Assembly: GCF_010668395.1 (NCBI RefSeq)
Contig: NZ_WUEY01000002.1
Coordinates: 496,001 to 560,000 of the forward strand
Direction: 5' to 3'
Source of the DNA: Martinezella lusitana
Lineage (GTDB): Bacteria; Pseudomonadota; Alphaproteobacteria; Rhizobiales; Rhizobiaceae
DNA: 64,000 nt
Shown: in pieces, positions 50,704 to 59,568 of the stretch
Layout of the letters: each line of letters opens with the position of its first letter
How positions within the stretch are numbered: position 1 is the stretch's first letter
Notes under the pieces: model-generated
Told to the model about the DNA's origin: nothing
The model's input: only the letters and a program-made list of their open reading frames with translations
Databases searched by the model: none
Program-made: the position numbers and the translations under genes

Positions 50704-51084
50704 ATGCCGGTCAACAAGAAACACGACGAATTCTACACGCTTGACATGTCTTCAGGCTGGGAAGTGCCCACCGGCTATCCGCAGGGCATCAAGCAGAAGA
50801 TCCTTTCCGGCGCGCTCGACGAGGACAAGCGTCGCGGCACCCGCACACGCCTTCTGAAATTCGATCCCGGCGTCTTCACGACCAAGCCTTTCGAGCACGA
50901 ATACTGGGAAGAGGTCTATCTCGTCTCCGGCGACCTGACGGTCGGCAACGACCAGGACGGCAATGGCGGCGAGAGCTTTCCGCCGAACACCTATGCCTGC
51001 CGGCCTCCGCATGCGCCACACGGCCCGTTCAAGTCGGAAAAAGGTTGCCTGCTGCTCGAGATTCACTATTTCGATCCGGTTTGA
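50704..51084 (+). CDS. Cupin-domain protein
   Basis: 126 aa, single cupin barrel. Metal-type His and Glu in FEHEYWEEVYLVSGDLTV and RPPHAPHGPF, with another His in LEIHYFDPV. Could be a ring-opening dioxygenase, an isomerase or a sensor. ATG 50704 follows CAGGAGG. Between the oxygenase and the amidase on the same strand. Confidence 0.85.
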   Translation: MPVNKKHDEFYTLDMSSGWEVPTGYPQGIKQKILSGALDEDKRRGTRTRLLKFDPGVFTTKPFEHEYWEEVYLVSGDLTVGNDQDGNGGESFPPNTYACRPPHAPHGPFKSEKGCLLLEIHYFDPV

Positions 51085-51113
51085 ATGAGAGCATGGGCAG
51101 GAGACAAAAGAAG

Positions 51114-52460
51114 ATGCGCGCAACCCTGAAGGAACTTGCCTCGAACCTTGCGACAGGCACGGTCGCCGCGTCACAGCTCGTCGAGGAAACGCTGGCGCGT
51201 ATCGCCGACGAAACCGGCGAAGGTGCGCGCGCCTTCGTCAAGGTCCACGCGGACAAGGCGCGCACCGCGGCGAAAGCCGTCGACGACCTGCGCAAGGCGG
51301 GCCTCGAACCGTCGCGCTTCGCGGGCATTCCGATTGCAGTCAAGGATCTCTTCGACCTCAAGGGCGAGCCGACGCCCGCCGGATCGAAGGTGCTGGCGAA
51401 CGCCCGGCCGGCCGAGGCCGACGCCCCCGCGATCGCACGCCTCAAGGCCGCGGGCTTCATTGTCGTCGGTCGCAATAACATGACGGAATTCGCCTTTTCC
51501 GGCGTTGGCATCAACCCCCATTATGGCACGCCCGCCAACCCCCATGACCGCGGGATCGGCCGCATTCCGGGCGGCTCCTCCTCCGGTGCCGCCGTCGCGG
51601 TTTCGGACGGTATGGCAGCCGCGGCGATCGGCTCGGACACGGGTGGATCCTGCCGCATTCCGGCGGCGCTCTGCGGCATCGTCGGCTACAAGCCGACGGC
51701 CAGTACCGTGCCACTGAAAGGCGCGCTGCCTCTCTCCTTCACGCTCGATTCCATCGGTCCGCTGGCAAACAGCGTCGATTGTTGCGCGATCCTCCATGAA
51801 ATCATGAGCGGCATGCCGCTTCACGGCGAGGCCGAACGCTCCATCGCCGGCCTGCGCATCGCCGTACCACAATCCGTCGTCTTCGACGGCATCGAGCCGC
51901 ACGTTGCAAAGGCTTTCGAGGCTGCATTGAAGCGCCTCGCCGACGCTGGCGCGAACGTGACGGAAATCGCGCTCAAGGAGTTCGAGATGGTCGGGCGCAT
52001 CAATGCCAAAGGCGGCTTTCCGGCGCCCGAAGCGCTTGCCTGGCATCGCGATTTGGTCGAAGAACAGGGCGAACTGTACGATCAGCGGGTCAGAGCCAGA
52101 ATCCTGCGTGCGAGGGATCAGACGGCCGCCGACTATATCGACATGCTGCATCTTCGCCGCGCCTACATAGATCAGGCAGGCAAAGCGATCTCTCCCTATG
52201 ATGTCATCGCCATGCCCACCGTGCCGATGATTGCACCCACCATCGCCTCGCTGGAGGCGGATAATGACCTCTTCGTAAAGACCAACCTTACCCTGCTGCG
52301 CAATCCGACGCTGATCAACATGCTGGACGGTTGCGCAATCTCCCTGCCCGTTCACAAAGAGGGCGAGGCCCCGGTCGGCCTGATGCTGGCGGCTGCCGGC
52401 GGGCGGGATGCTGCATTGTTTGCCATCGCGCGGACGGTGGAAGCGGCATTGCGGCAATAA
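51114..52460 (+). CDS. Amidase (amidase-signature family)
   Basis: 448 aa. Ser-cisSer-Lys triad: Lys in IPIAVKDLFD, cis-Ser in PGGSSSGAAVAV, nucleophile Ser in GSDTGGSCRIPAALCG. AGGAG 10 nt before ATG 51114. Hydrolyses an amide, probably an intermediate of the pathway that includes the monooxygenase and DUF2848 protein; the compound is unknown. Confidence 0.9.
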   Translation: MRATLKELASNLATGTVAASQLVEETLARIADETGEGARAFVKVHADKARTAAKAVDDLRKAGLEPSRFAGIPIAVKDLFDLKGEPTPAGSKVLANARPAEADAPAIARLKAAGFIVVGRNNMTEFAFSGVGINPHYGTPANPHDRGIGRIPGGSSSGAAVAVSDGMAAAAIGSDTGGSCRIPAALCGIVGYKPTASTVPLKGALPLSFTLDSIGPLANSVDCCAILHEIMSGMPLHGEAERSIAGLRIAVPQSVVFDGIEPHVAKAFEAALKRLADAGANVTEIALKEFEMVGRINAKGGFPAPEALAWHRDLVEEQGELYDQRVRARILRARDQTAADYIDMLHLRRAYIDQAGKAISPYDVIAMPTVPMIAPTIASLEADNDLFVKTNLTLLRNPTLINMLDGCAISLPVHKEGEAPVGLMLAAAGGRDAALFAIARTVEAALRQ

Positions 52461-52537
52461 CGTCCGGCGAAAGCACTTGTTCGGCGGCGTTCTCCCAAGA
52501 ACGGGAAGCCGTCGCCGGGCTGGTTCGACATATTCCC

Positions 52538-52555
52538 CTCTCCGCTTGGGGAGAG
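52538..52555. repeat. Rhizobial-type intergenic palindrome
   Basis: CTCTCC-GCTTGG-GGAGAG, the same style as the element at 37873-37894. Lies between convergent amidase and GntR genes. Confidence 0.45.
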
Positions 52556-52599
52556 AGCCGTGCCGACGGTCGCGCTCGATCGCGCGCGTCACAATGCCC

Positions 52600-53298
52600 T
52601 CAGAACTGCCGAACGATATTGTCGCGAAAAGCTTCGATATGCTCGCGGATGGCTTTTTCCGCCTGCTCCGGGTCCCGGTTGCGGATGCCTTCGATTACCG
52701 CCGCGTGCTGCTCGCAGACGCGGACATGCTGCTCGTTCGAGCGCAGCGAAATGAACCATAGGCGGGTCGAGCGGTCGTGCAGGTTGCCCATGATGTCGGG
52801 CAGCAGGGAATTGCGCGAGCTGGCCGCCAGGGCGGCATGGAAGGCACGGTCGAGGTTCATCATCGTCTCGATCTCGCGGCTCCTGGCTGCCTCCCAGGTC
52901 GCGTCGAGGTTTTCGCAGAGCCGGGCGATATCCGCAGGCTCGGCCAGCTCCGCCACCCTGCGCACGCAGAAGGCCTCGTTGACCAGGCGCACGTCGATGA
53001 TATCGAAAATCTCGTTGAGGCTGATGGGCTTGACCATAACGCCCTTGCGCGGCAGTACGTCGATCAGGCCGTCCGCCGCCAGCCGGTCGATCGCCTGGTG
53101 GACGGGCGTACGCCCGATGCCGAGCTCACTGCTGAGCACGCCTTCGCTCAAAACCTCGCCCGGCTTCAGATCGCAAGTGATGATGCGCCGCTTGATCGCC
53201 TCATAGGCTGTGTCGCGCAGGGACACGACGGGGTCGCCGCGCCTGCGCCGCGCGGGTGTAGCGTCGTCGGTCTCGCCAGGTGATGTTTCGGCCGTCAT
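52600..53298 (-). CDS. GntR-family regulator, FadR/FCD type
   Basis: 232 aa. Winged HTH (LKPGEVLSEGVLSSELGIGRT then VHQAIDRLAADGLIDVLPRK), then an all-helical FCD ligand domain whose metal-binding His/Asp positions appear in NLDRAFHAALAASS and NLHDRS. ATG 53298 (MTAETSPGETDD) chosen over a longer frame with no family match. Sits between amidase and DUF2848; candidate controller of the TGCAGTGA-N4-TCACTGCA sites. Confidence 0.87.
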   Translation of the reverse strand: MTAETSPGETDDATPARRRRGDPVVSLRDTAYEAIKRRIITCDLKPGEVLSEGVLSSELGIGRTPVHQAIDRLAADGLIDVLPRKGVMVKPISLNEIFDIIDVRLVNEAFCVRRVAELAEPADIARLCENLDATWEAARSREIETMMNLDRAFHAALAASSRNSLLPDIMGNLHDRSTRLWFISLRSNEQHVRVCEQHAAVIEGIRNRDPEQAEKAIREHIEAFRDNIVRQF

Positions 53299-53407
53299 GT
53301 CTACATTCCGGATTGCTCTCTCGCCGGTCCGTTCGTGCGGCCCGGCAAGATCGATTAGTATCGACTCGCCGGGCGCAAGCAAGCGGGGTGCGCCACCTTT
53401 CCGCAGA

Positions 53408-54094
53408 TCAACCCGCGACCGGCAACGTCTTCACATCATAGCCGAACCCGATCTTGCGCTGCAAAACCGGATCTTCCAGCTCGCCTTCGAAACGCGTTGC
53501 CGGCCGCACGGCCCCGATGGCCGGCATGGTGCCGCCGAACATGGCAGTCCCATCCGGCAACCTGCCGTCGGTCGCCCAGCCAGCAATCAGGTCCTTCGGC
53601 GCAAGCAGGCCGGAAATCGGCCCCTCCTGGTAGAGCACGCGTTCGCCGTCGATCACGGCATAGCTCCTCAGGATCAGGTCGTCCCAGTGATCCGCCACCT
53701 CCTCGAAGGGCCAGACCGTGGTGGCGACAGGCTTGTCGCAGACCTGCTTGGAGACGGTGACGCCGTAGGCTTCCACCTTGCGGTCCGTATGGTCCGAGCC
53801 GACGCCGACATGCAGCTTGCCGTCAGCGGCAATCAGCAGGGCCTCGACCTCGCCGCTGCCATCGGTCCCGGCGTCTTCGATCCGCGCGGCCGTCGTCAGG
53901 CGCGCCGCGGCGACGCGGTAATAGGTGGGGGTTGCGGCAGGACGGGCAACGCCGAGCGCTTCCAGCTCGCGAATATGATGCTCCATCGCCTCCTTGTTGC
54001 GGCCAGCCCAGCCGGCGATCACGAAATCGGCGACGTCGAAGGCGACGGGCGTGTGACCCTCGCGGCTTTCCAGGGTGAAATGCAGGGTGGTCAT
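53408..54094 (-). CDS. DUF2848 protein
   Basis: 228 aa. The family has no fixed function. HVGVGSDHTDRKVEAYGVTV and the C-terminal FGGTMPAIGAVRPATRFEGE resemble metal-dependent hydrolases of the fumarylacetoacetase type, which suggests a C-C or ring hydrolase in the same pathway (weak inference). ATG 54094 follows AAGGAG. Divergent from the Liv-type importer and under the shared operator palindrome. Confidence 0.8.
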   Translation of the reverse strand: MTTLHFTLESREGHTPVAFDVADFVIAGWAGRNKEAMEHHIRELEALGVARPAATPTYYRVAAARLTTAARIEDAGTDGSGEVEALLIAADGKLHVGVGSDHTDRKVEAYGVTVSKQVCDKPVATTVWPFEEVADHWDDLILRSYAVIDGERVLYQEGPISGLLAPKDLIAGWATDGRLPDGTAMFGGTMPAIGAVRPATRFEGELEDPVLQRKIGFGYDVKTLPVAG

Positions 54095-54154
54095 GGCGGT
54101 ACGGCTCCTTGGGTATCGACACCCCCGCAAAGGGGTTAAAAGGCATTCATTTGT

Positions 54155-54174
54155 GGCAGTGATATTTCACTGCA
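54155..54174. promoter_or_regulatory. Second copy of the operator palindrome
   Basis: GGCAGTGA-TATT-TCACTGCA, differing from the 48521 site only at the first base and the centre. Lies in the divergent region between DUF2848 and the ABC binding protein, so it can control both. Confidence 0.7.
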
Positions 54175-54333
54175 GTTTTATCTTGCATATCAGATGAGTT
54201 TACGCAATCATCAAAACAGGGCGCAGGACGAGGAAACCGGCGCCAGGACCGGCCCGGACGTGTCGCCTCAAGCAGCGATGCCGCATCGCCGGACGCAAAA
54301 CACCCGGAACACCGGAAAACCAGAGGGATAAAG

Positions 54334-55635
54334 ATGATCAGCTACCGTGGAATTCTTCGTTCGGCCGTTGCCGCCGCCGCCGTGCTCGCCGCCGCCGGCA
54401 CCGCATTTTCGCAGGAAAAGCCAGCCGCCCTCGGTGTCGGCGTGTTCAGCTTCACCTCCGGCGGCACGGCTGCCTATGGCAAGCCTGGCCGCGATGCCGC
54501 CGAACTGATGATCGAGCGCATCAACGCCAAGGGCGGCATCGGCGGCGTGCCGCTTTCGGCAACCTATGTGGATGAAGGACAGGGCACCGAGGGCGTGATC
54601 GCCGAATACCGCAAACTTGCAGGCGATGCCGCCAACCAGGTGATGATTGCCGCGCTCTCTTCCGGCAATTGCATGGCACTGGCCCCGATCAGCGATCAAT
54701 TGAAGGTGCCGACCGTCGGCTGGAACTGCGACACGCACCAGCTCTATCTCAAGGATGCTCATCCCTATTTCTTCCGGCCGAACGGGAATACCGTGCCGGA
54801 ATTCGTCGCCTATGCCGCCTATCTTCTGGCTGTGAAACCGGATGTGAAGCGTATCGCCATCATTAACCCGGACTATGCCTTCGGACACGACGCCGCGAAA
54901 ATCTTCACGACGGCGATCAAGACCTTCAAGCCGGATGTGGAAGTGGTGGCCGAACTATATCCGAAGCTCGGCGCCGGAACCTATCAGACGGAGATCTCCC
55001 GGCTGACCGCCGCCCGCCCCGATGTGATCTTCTCCAACCTCTGGGGCGGCGACCTCGAAAACTTCGTGCGTCAGGCAACCCCGCGCGGCCTGTTCCGATC
55101 CTCCCAGGCAATCCTCGCCCTCGGCGAATCCTCCATGCAGAACGTGCAGATTCCGGACGGCGCGATCGTCGGCGTGCTGGGTGATGGCTGGTGGATGTCA
55201 CCCGATGCCGCCGCCAATCCGGAAACCAGGGAGTTTGCCGAGGCCTACAAGACCAAATACGGCAAATGGCCGGTCTTCCCGGCCATCAAGATGGCCAACA
55301 GCTTCCTCTACGTGCAGGCAGCATACGAAAAGGCCATGGCCGAAAATGGCGGCAAATGGCCGAGCCGCGACGAGGTTGCGGCCGCCATGAAGAACAGCGT
55401 GGTCAAGACGCTGACCGGCACGATGCAGACCCGCGCCGACAATGATGGCGTGGTCGACCAGATCATCGGCGTCACCGCCAAGGCGAACGGCCATGACGGC
55501 ACGGTCATTGCCAATATGGTGCGCTACAAAGGGGCCGATCTCATGCCGCCCGAGGGCGAGGATCCGATTGCCTGGATCGATACGCTTTCCGCGAGCCTGC
55601 TTTCCAAGCTGCCGCAGCCCGGTTCCTACAAATAG
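54334..55635 (+). CDS. ABC substrate-binding protein, branched-chain-amino-acid type
   Basis: 433 aa. Signal peptide to about residue 26 (SAVAAAAVLAAAGTAFS). Type I periplasmic-binding fold as in LivK/UrtA/AmiC, with GVFSFTSGGTAAYGKPGRDAAEL and YAFGHDAAKIFTTAIK. In rhizobia such proteins often bind aromatic acids, amides or heterocycles as well as amino acids. First of five coupled genes. Confidence 0.88.
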   Translation: MISYRGILRSAVAAAAVLAAAGTAFSQEKPAALGVGVFSFTSGGTAAYGKPGRDAAELMIERINAKGGIGGVPLSATYVDEGQGTEGVIAEYRKLAGDAANQVMIAALSSGNCMALAPISDQLKVPTVGWNCDTHQLYLKDAHPYFFRPNGNTVPEFVAYAAYLLAVKPDVKRIAIINPDYAFGHDAAKIFTTAIKTFKPDVEVVAELYPKLGAGTYQTEISRLTAARPDVIFSNLWGGDLENFVRQATPRGLFRSSQAILALGESSMQNVQIPDGAIVGVLGDGWWMSPDAAANPETREFAEAYKTKYGKWPVFPAIKMANSFLYVQAAYEKAMAENGGKWPSRDEVAAAMKNSVVKTLTGTMQTRADNDGVVDQIIGVTAKANGHDGTVIANMVRYKGADLMPPEGEDPIAWIDTLSASLLSKLPQPGSYK

Positions 55636-55712
55636 GTTTCGGCCGGCAAACGCCTTCCCCTTACCCTCCATCTTGCGCAGGCACCCCGTGCCCTGCGCAC
55701 GGAGTTCAATTC

Positions 55713-56612
55713 ATGTTCGGAACCATCGTCCCTCTTCTCATCGACGGTTTGGCAAACGCGGCGCTCGTCTTTCTGGTCGCCGTTGGCCTCACTCTCGTTT
55801 TCAGCGTTTTGCGCGTGCTCAATGTCGCGCATGGCAGTTTCTACTCGATCGGCGCCTATGCCGCGGCGTCGCTCAGCCTCTGGGTGGTGAGCGCGGGCCT
55901 GCCGGCGGGGCTGACCTTCGTCGCGCTCTTCGGAAGTGCCGCAATCGTGGCCCTCATCGTCGGCCCCATTGTCGAGCGCACGCTGATCCGCTGGACCTAC
56001 GGCAAGTCGGAGGCCGTACAGATCCTCGTCACCTTCGGCCTGTTTCTCATCCTGGAAGACCTGCAACGCATCGTCTTCGGTGTCGATTCCATCTATGAGG
56101 ATACGCCGGTGCAGATGCTCGGCAGCATCGAGATCGGTGGCGTGGTGTATCTCACCTATCAGCTTCTCCTGATTTTGTTCGCCATACTGCTCCTCATCGG
56201 CCTCAAGCTCTTCATCGGCCATACCCGCATCGGCAAGCTGATCGCTGCCGTCGTCGCCGACCGCGAGGTCTCCCAGGCGATGGGCATCAATACCAACCGT
56301 GTTTTCATGATCGCCTTCAGCCTCGGCGTCTTCCTCGCCGCGCTCGGCGGGGCGCTGACGGTGCCGCAGGCCGGCGTCTCGCCGGGGCTGGGCGCCGATA
56401 CGATGGTACTTGCCTTCGCCGTTGCCGCGATCGGCGGCCTCGGCAAGATCGAAGGTGCGGCGGTCGCCGCGGTCATCGTCGCGCTCGCCCGTGTGGGCGC
56501 CGTCTATTTCGCTCCCGAACTCGATGCAGTCGCACCTTACCTGGTGATGCTGCTCGTTCTCCTGTTCCGTCCTTACGGGCTGTTCGGTTCCGCAACGACG
56601 AGAAAGATCTGA
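55713..56612 (+). CDS. Liv-type ABC permease (LivH-like)
   Basis: 299 aa, about eight TM helices. GLTLVFSVLRVLNVAHGSFY and FAVAAIGGLGKIEGA are LivH-family signatures. 77 bases after the binding-protein gene. Confidence 0.9.
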   Translation: MFGTIVPLLIDGLANAALVFLVAVGLTLVFSVLRVLNVAHGSFYSIGAYAAASLSLWVVSAGLPAGLTFVALFGSAAIVALIVGPIVERTLIRWTYGKSEAVQILVTFGLFLILEDLQRIVFGVDSIYEDTPVQMLGSIEIGGVVYLTYQLLLILFAILLLIGLKLFIGHTRIGKLIAAVVADREVSQAMGINTNRVFMIAFSLGVFLAALGGALTVPQAGVSPGLGADTMVLAFAVAAIGGLGKIEGAAVAAVIVALARVGAVYFAPELDAVAPYLVMLLVLLFRPYGLFGSATTRKI

Positions 56613-56615
56613 AAC

Positions 56616-57548
56616 ATGGCTCGCCTTGTCATCGCCGCCGGCGGTATTGCCGCCCTCATCGCGGCCACCGTCGTCTTCCCCTGGCTCGAATTCATACTGA
56701 CGCTCGCTATCGCCAAGGGCCTTGCCGCCCTCGGCGTCGCTATCCTGCTGCGCGGCGGGTTGATCTCCATAGGCCACGCCATGTTCTTTGCCGTCGGTGC
56801 CTATGCCACCGCTTTTGCCATGCGTGATTTCGGCATTTCCGATGTCTTCGCCCTGTTGCTGATCGCCAGCGTGGCATCGCTTGCGGCCGGACTTCTCATC
56901 GGCGCCTTCGTGGTGCGCTATCGCGCCATCTTCTTCGCCATGCTGAACCTTGCCATCTCTATGGTGATGTTCTCCCTGCTGGCAAAATTCTACGGCGTCA
57001 CCGGCGGTACGGACGGCATGCGCGTTGCCACGCCGACCGTGCTCGGCATGGCGATGGAGGCCAGGAGCTTTGCCAATTTCCTGTTCTATGCCTCCATCGC
57101 GCTGATGATTCTGGCCTGCCTCGCGGTGAACGCCTACTTCAAAAGCCCGCTCGGCGAGGCATTGTCGGCAGTCCACAGCAATGAGATCCGCCTCGAATAT
57201 CTCGGCATTCCGGTGCGCGGTGTCCTTCTTGTCGCCTACGCCCTATCGGCGCTTCTCGCCGGCATCGGCGGCACGCTCGCCGCGATGACCATCGGGCATG
57301 TCCTGCCCGATATGGCCTACTGGACCGATTCCGGCCATCTCGTGCTGGTCGCGGTGCTTGGCGGCATCAGCGGAACAGCCGGACCGTTCGTGGGCGCGAT
57401 CTTCCTCGAACTGGTGCATACATTCGCCGCCGGCTACACGGATGCCTGGAACATGATCGTGGGCGCCGCATTGCTTGGTGTCATCTTCTTCCTGCCCAAG
57501 GGTCTGATCGGCTTGTTCAACACCGCCAGGAAGGGAGACCTCGCGTGA
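56616..57548 (+). CDS. Liv-type ABC permease (LivM-like)
   Basis: 310 aa, about eight TM helices. ISIGHAMFFAVGAYATAFAM and GVTGGTDGMR are LivM features; GGISGTAGPFVGAIFLELVH is the conserved C-terminal loop. Overlaps livG by ATGA-type coupling. Confidence 0.9.
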   Translation: MARLVIAAGGIAALIAATVVFPWLEFILTLAIAKGLAALGVAILLRGGLISIGHAMFFAVGAYATAFAMRDFGISDVFALLLIASVASLAAGLLIGAFVVRYRAIFFAMLNLAISMVMFSLLAKFYGVTGGTDGMRVATPTVLGMAMEARSFANFLFYASIALMILACLAVNAYFKSPLGEALSAVHSNEIRLEYLGIPVRGVLLVAYALSALLAGIGGTLAAMTIGHVLPDMAYWTDSGHLVLVAVLGGISGTAGPFVGAIFLELVHTFAAGYTDAWNMIVGAALLGVIFFLPKGLIGLFNTARKGDLA

Positions 57549-58288
57549 CCGTTCTACTCGAAGCGAAGAACCTTCATATCACCTTCGGCGCGGTGAAAGC
57601 AGCCAATGGCGTGGATCTGCATATCGATGAGGGCGAGTTCCTCGCCATCATCGGCCCGAACGGTTCCGGCAAGACGACCTTTCTCAATCTCTGCACCGGC
57701 TATATCAGACCGTCGGATGGCGAGGTCTATCTCGACGGCAAGCCGATCACCCGCCTGCCGCCGCGCACCATCGCGCGAAAGGGCATTGCGCGGGCCTTCC
57801 AGATCCCCCAGCTTTTCCTCGAACAGACGGTGCTGACCAATCTGATGTTGGCAATCGCCTCGCGCGAGGGCCTCTGGCAGGCCGGCAAGGCGCTCGACCG
57901 TCAGGTCTATCGCGATGAGGCCACCGCGCTGCTCGCCATGTTCAATCTTGCGGATTGCGCTCCGGCGCTCGCCTCAAGCCTGCCGGAAGGCCGGCGCAAG
58001 CTCGTGGACATCGCCATTGCCCTGGCGCTGAAACCCCGGCTCGTACTTCTTGACGAACCCACCAGCGGCGTCAGCGCGCTCGAACGGTTTGCCCTGATGG
58101 AAACGCTGATGGGCGCGCTCCGGCAGGCAAAGGTTTCCGCCCTTTTCGTCGAACACGACATGGACGTCGTGGAGCGCTATGCCGACCGCGTCGTCGTCTG
58201 GGAAGCCGGCCGGGTGATGGCGCAGGGCAAACCGGACGCCGTCTTCAAGGATCCCCGTGTCATCGAAAACGTGATTGGAGTGGCATGA
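57545..58288 (+). CDS. Liv-type ABC ATPase (LivG-like)
   Basis: 247 aa. Walker A GPNGSGKTTF, signature-region LPEGRRKLVDIAIALA (a modified LSxGQ), Walker B LVLLDEPTSGV, switch His FVEHDMD. GTG start at 57545. Intact importer ATPase coupled to both flanking genes. Confidence 0.9.
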   Translation: MTVLLEAKNLHITFGAVKAANGVDLHIDEGEFLAIIGPNGSGKTTFLNLCTGYIRPSDGEVYLDGKPITRLPPRTIARKGIARAFQIPQLFLEQTVLTNLMLAIASREGLWQAGKALDRQVYRDEATALLAMFNLADCAPALASSLPEGRRKLVDIAIALALKPRLVLLDEPTSGVSALERFALMETLMGALRQAKVSALFVEHDMDVVERYADRVVVWEAGRVMAQGKPDAVFKDPRVIENVIGVA

Positions 58289-58968
58289 TGCTGACCGTCT
58301 CTTCGCTCGACGTCTCATTGGCGGGAGCAAAAATCCTGCGCGACGTGACCTTTTCGTTGAAGCCCGGCGTCACGACCATACTCATCGGGCGCAACGGCGC
58401 CGGCAAGACGACGCTGTTGCGGGCCATCATGGGGCTGGTACCGGCTGACTCCGGCTCGATTGTCCTGGATGGAAAGGACATTCTGCCGCTCGCCGCCTTT
58501 GCCCGCGCTCCGGCCGGCATTGGTTATGCGCCGGAGGACCGGCGGCTGATCCCCGAATTCAGCGTCGAGGACAATATCCTCCTGCCCGGGCAGGCCTTGA
58601 AGCTGTCCCGAGCCGAAATCAAACGCCGTCTGGAAAAGGTCTATGCGCTTTTGCCGGAATTGCACATCATGCGGGCACGCCCCGGCAACGGCGTTTCCGG
58701 CGGGCAAGGCAAGATGGTGGCGCTTGGCCGGGCGCTGATGGTGGCGGAAAAGCTCTTGATGCTCGACGAGCCCTTCCAGGGTCTGGCTCCGGCGCTCGCG
58801 CTCGATTACGCACGCACTCTGTCGCGCCTGCGCGAGACCATGCGCGACCTCGCGCTGTTCATCACCGAATCCAGCCCGAACCTCCTGAAGTCCGTGGCGG
58901 ACGAGACGCTGCTTATCGAGCGCGGCGCGGTAAACCTCCAGCCGCGGGAAACGCAAATGACGGCGTGA
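58285..58968 (+). CDS. Liv-type ABC ATPase (LivF-like)
   Basis: 227 aa. Walker A GRNGAGKTTL, signature VSGGQGKMVALGRA, Walker B LLMLDEPFQGLAP. The switch position reads ITESSP, so the usual H-loop His is Glu/Ser here, which is unusual and may lower activity. ATG at 58285 or 58288. Confidence 0.87.
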   Translation: MMLTVSSLDVSLAGAKILRDVTFSLKPGVTTILIGRNGAGKTTLLRAIMGLVPADSGSIVLDGKDILPLAAFARAPAGIGYAPEDRRLIPEFSVEDNILLPGQALKLSRAEIKRRLEKVYALLPELHIMRARPGNGVSGGQGKMVALGRALMVAEKLLMLDEPFQGLAPALALDYARTLSRLRETMRDLALFITESSPNLLKSVADETLLIERGAVNLQPRETQMTA

Positions 58969-58976
58969 CACTTGTT

Positions 58977-58997
58977 GAGCGGACGGTCGGTCCGCTC
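58977..58997. promoter_or_regulatory. Inverted repeat after livF / before marR
   Basis: GAGCGGAC-GGTCG-GTCCGCTC, 8-bp arms. No T-run follows, so it could be a weak terminator of the Liv operon or a binding site for the MarR regulator. Confidence 0.45.
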
Positions 58998-59040
58998 TAT
59001 ATATCGTCTCAGCTAGTTAATTTACAAAGCTGAAGGACGA

Positions 59041-59568
59041 ATGATGTCGGTGACGATCAGCAGACCCGAACTGATCAAGGATGGCGACGACGCGCCCTTT
59101 CGCCAAATGATCCACGATGCGCTCGGCTTCAGCACCCGGCTCCTTGAAATCCGCAACCGGCTCGGCGAGGTCATAGGCCTTTCCGGTCCGGCCTTTTCCA
59201 TCCTGATTGCCATCGAGCACCTCTCGAAGGAGGCCGATGTCGGCATCAGCCAGGTGAGCGAGCATCTGCACCAGTCCGGCGCCTTTGTGACGCTGGAGGT
59301 GGCCAAGCTCGTCAGGGCCGGTCTCGTCGACAAGTTCGCCAACCCGGAGGACGGCCGCCGCGTCATTGTCGAGGTGACGGACAAGGCGCGCGCGCTTCTG
59401 ACCGAGCTTGCCGAAACCCAGCGTCCCGTCAACGACGCTATTTTTGGAGCGCTCGATCCGGACGAGTTTCGCGCCTTTGCCGACATCGCCACAAAGCTCG
59501 TCTCCGGCACGGACGAGAGCCTGGCTCTTCTACGCTACAGGGCCGAGCAGCGCCGCAGCCGCACCTGA
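59041..59568 (+). CDS. MarR-family regulator
   Basis: 175 aa. Winged HTH with QVSEHLHQSGAFVTLEVAKL (recognition helix) and the wing NPEDGRRVIVEVTDKARAL. AAGGA 6 nt before the ATG. Follows the Liv operon by 72 bases; a candidate sensor of the imported aromatic compound. Confidence 0.88.
   Translation: MMSVTISRPELIKDGDDAPFRQMIHDALGFSTRLLEIRNRLGEVIGLSGPAFSILIAIEHLSKEADVGISQVSEHLHQSGAFVTLEVAKLVRAGLVDKFANPEDGRRVIVEVTDKARALLTELAETQRPVNDAIFGALDPDEFRAFADIATKLVSGTDESLALLRYRAEQRRSRT

Noticed and set aside
55626..57176. 516-aa minus-strand open frame
   Set aside because: Antisense of the Liv permeases; composition is a mirror of membrane codons.
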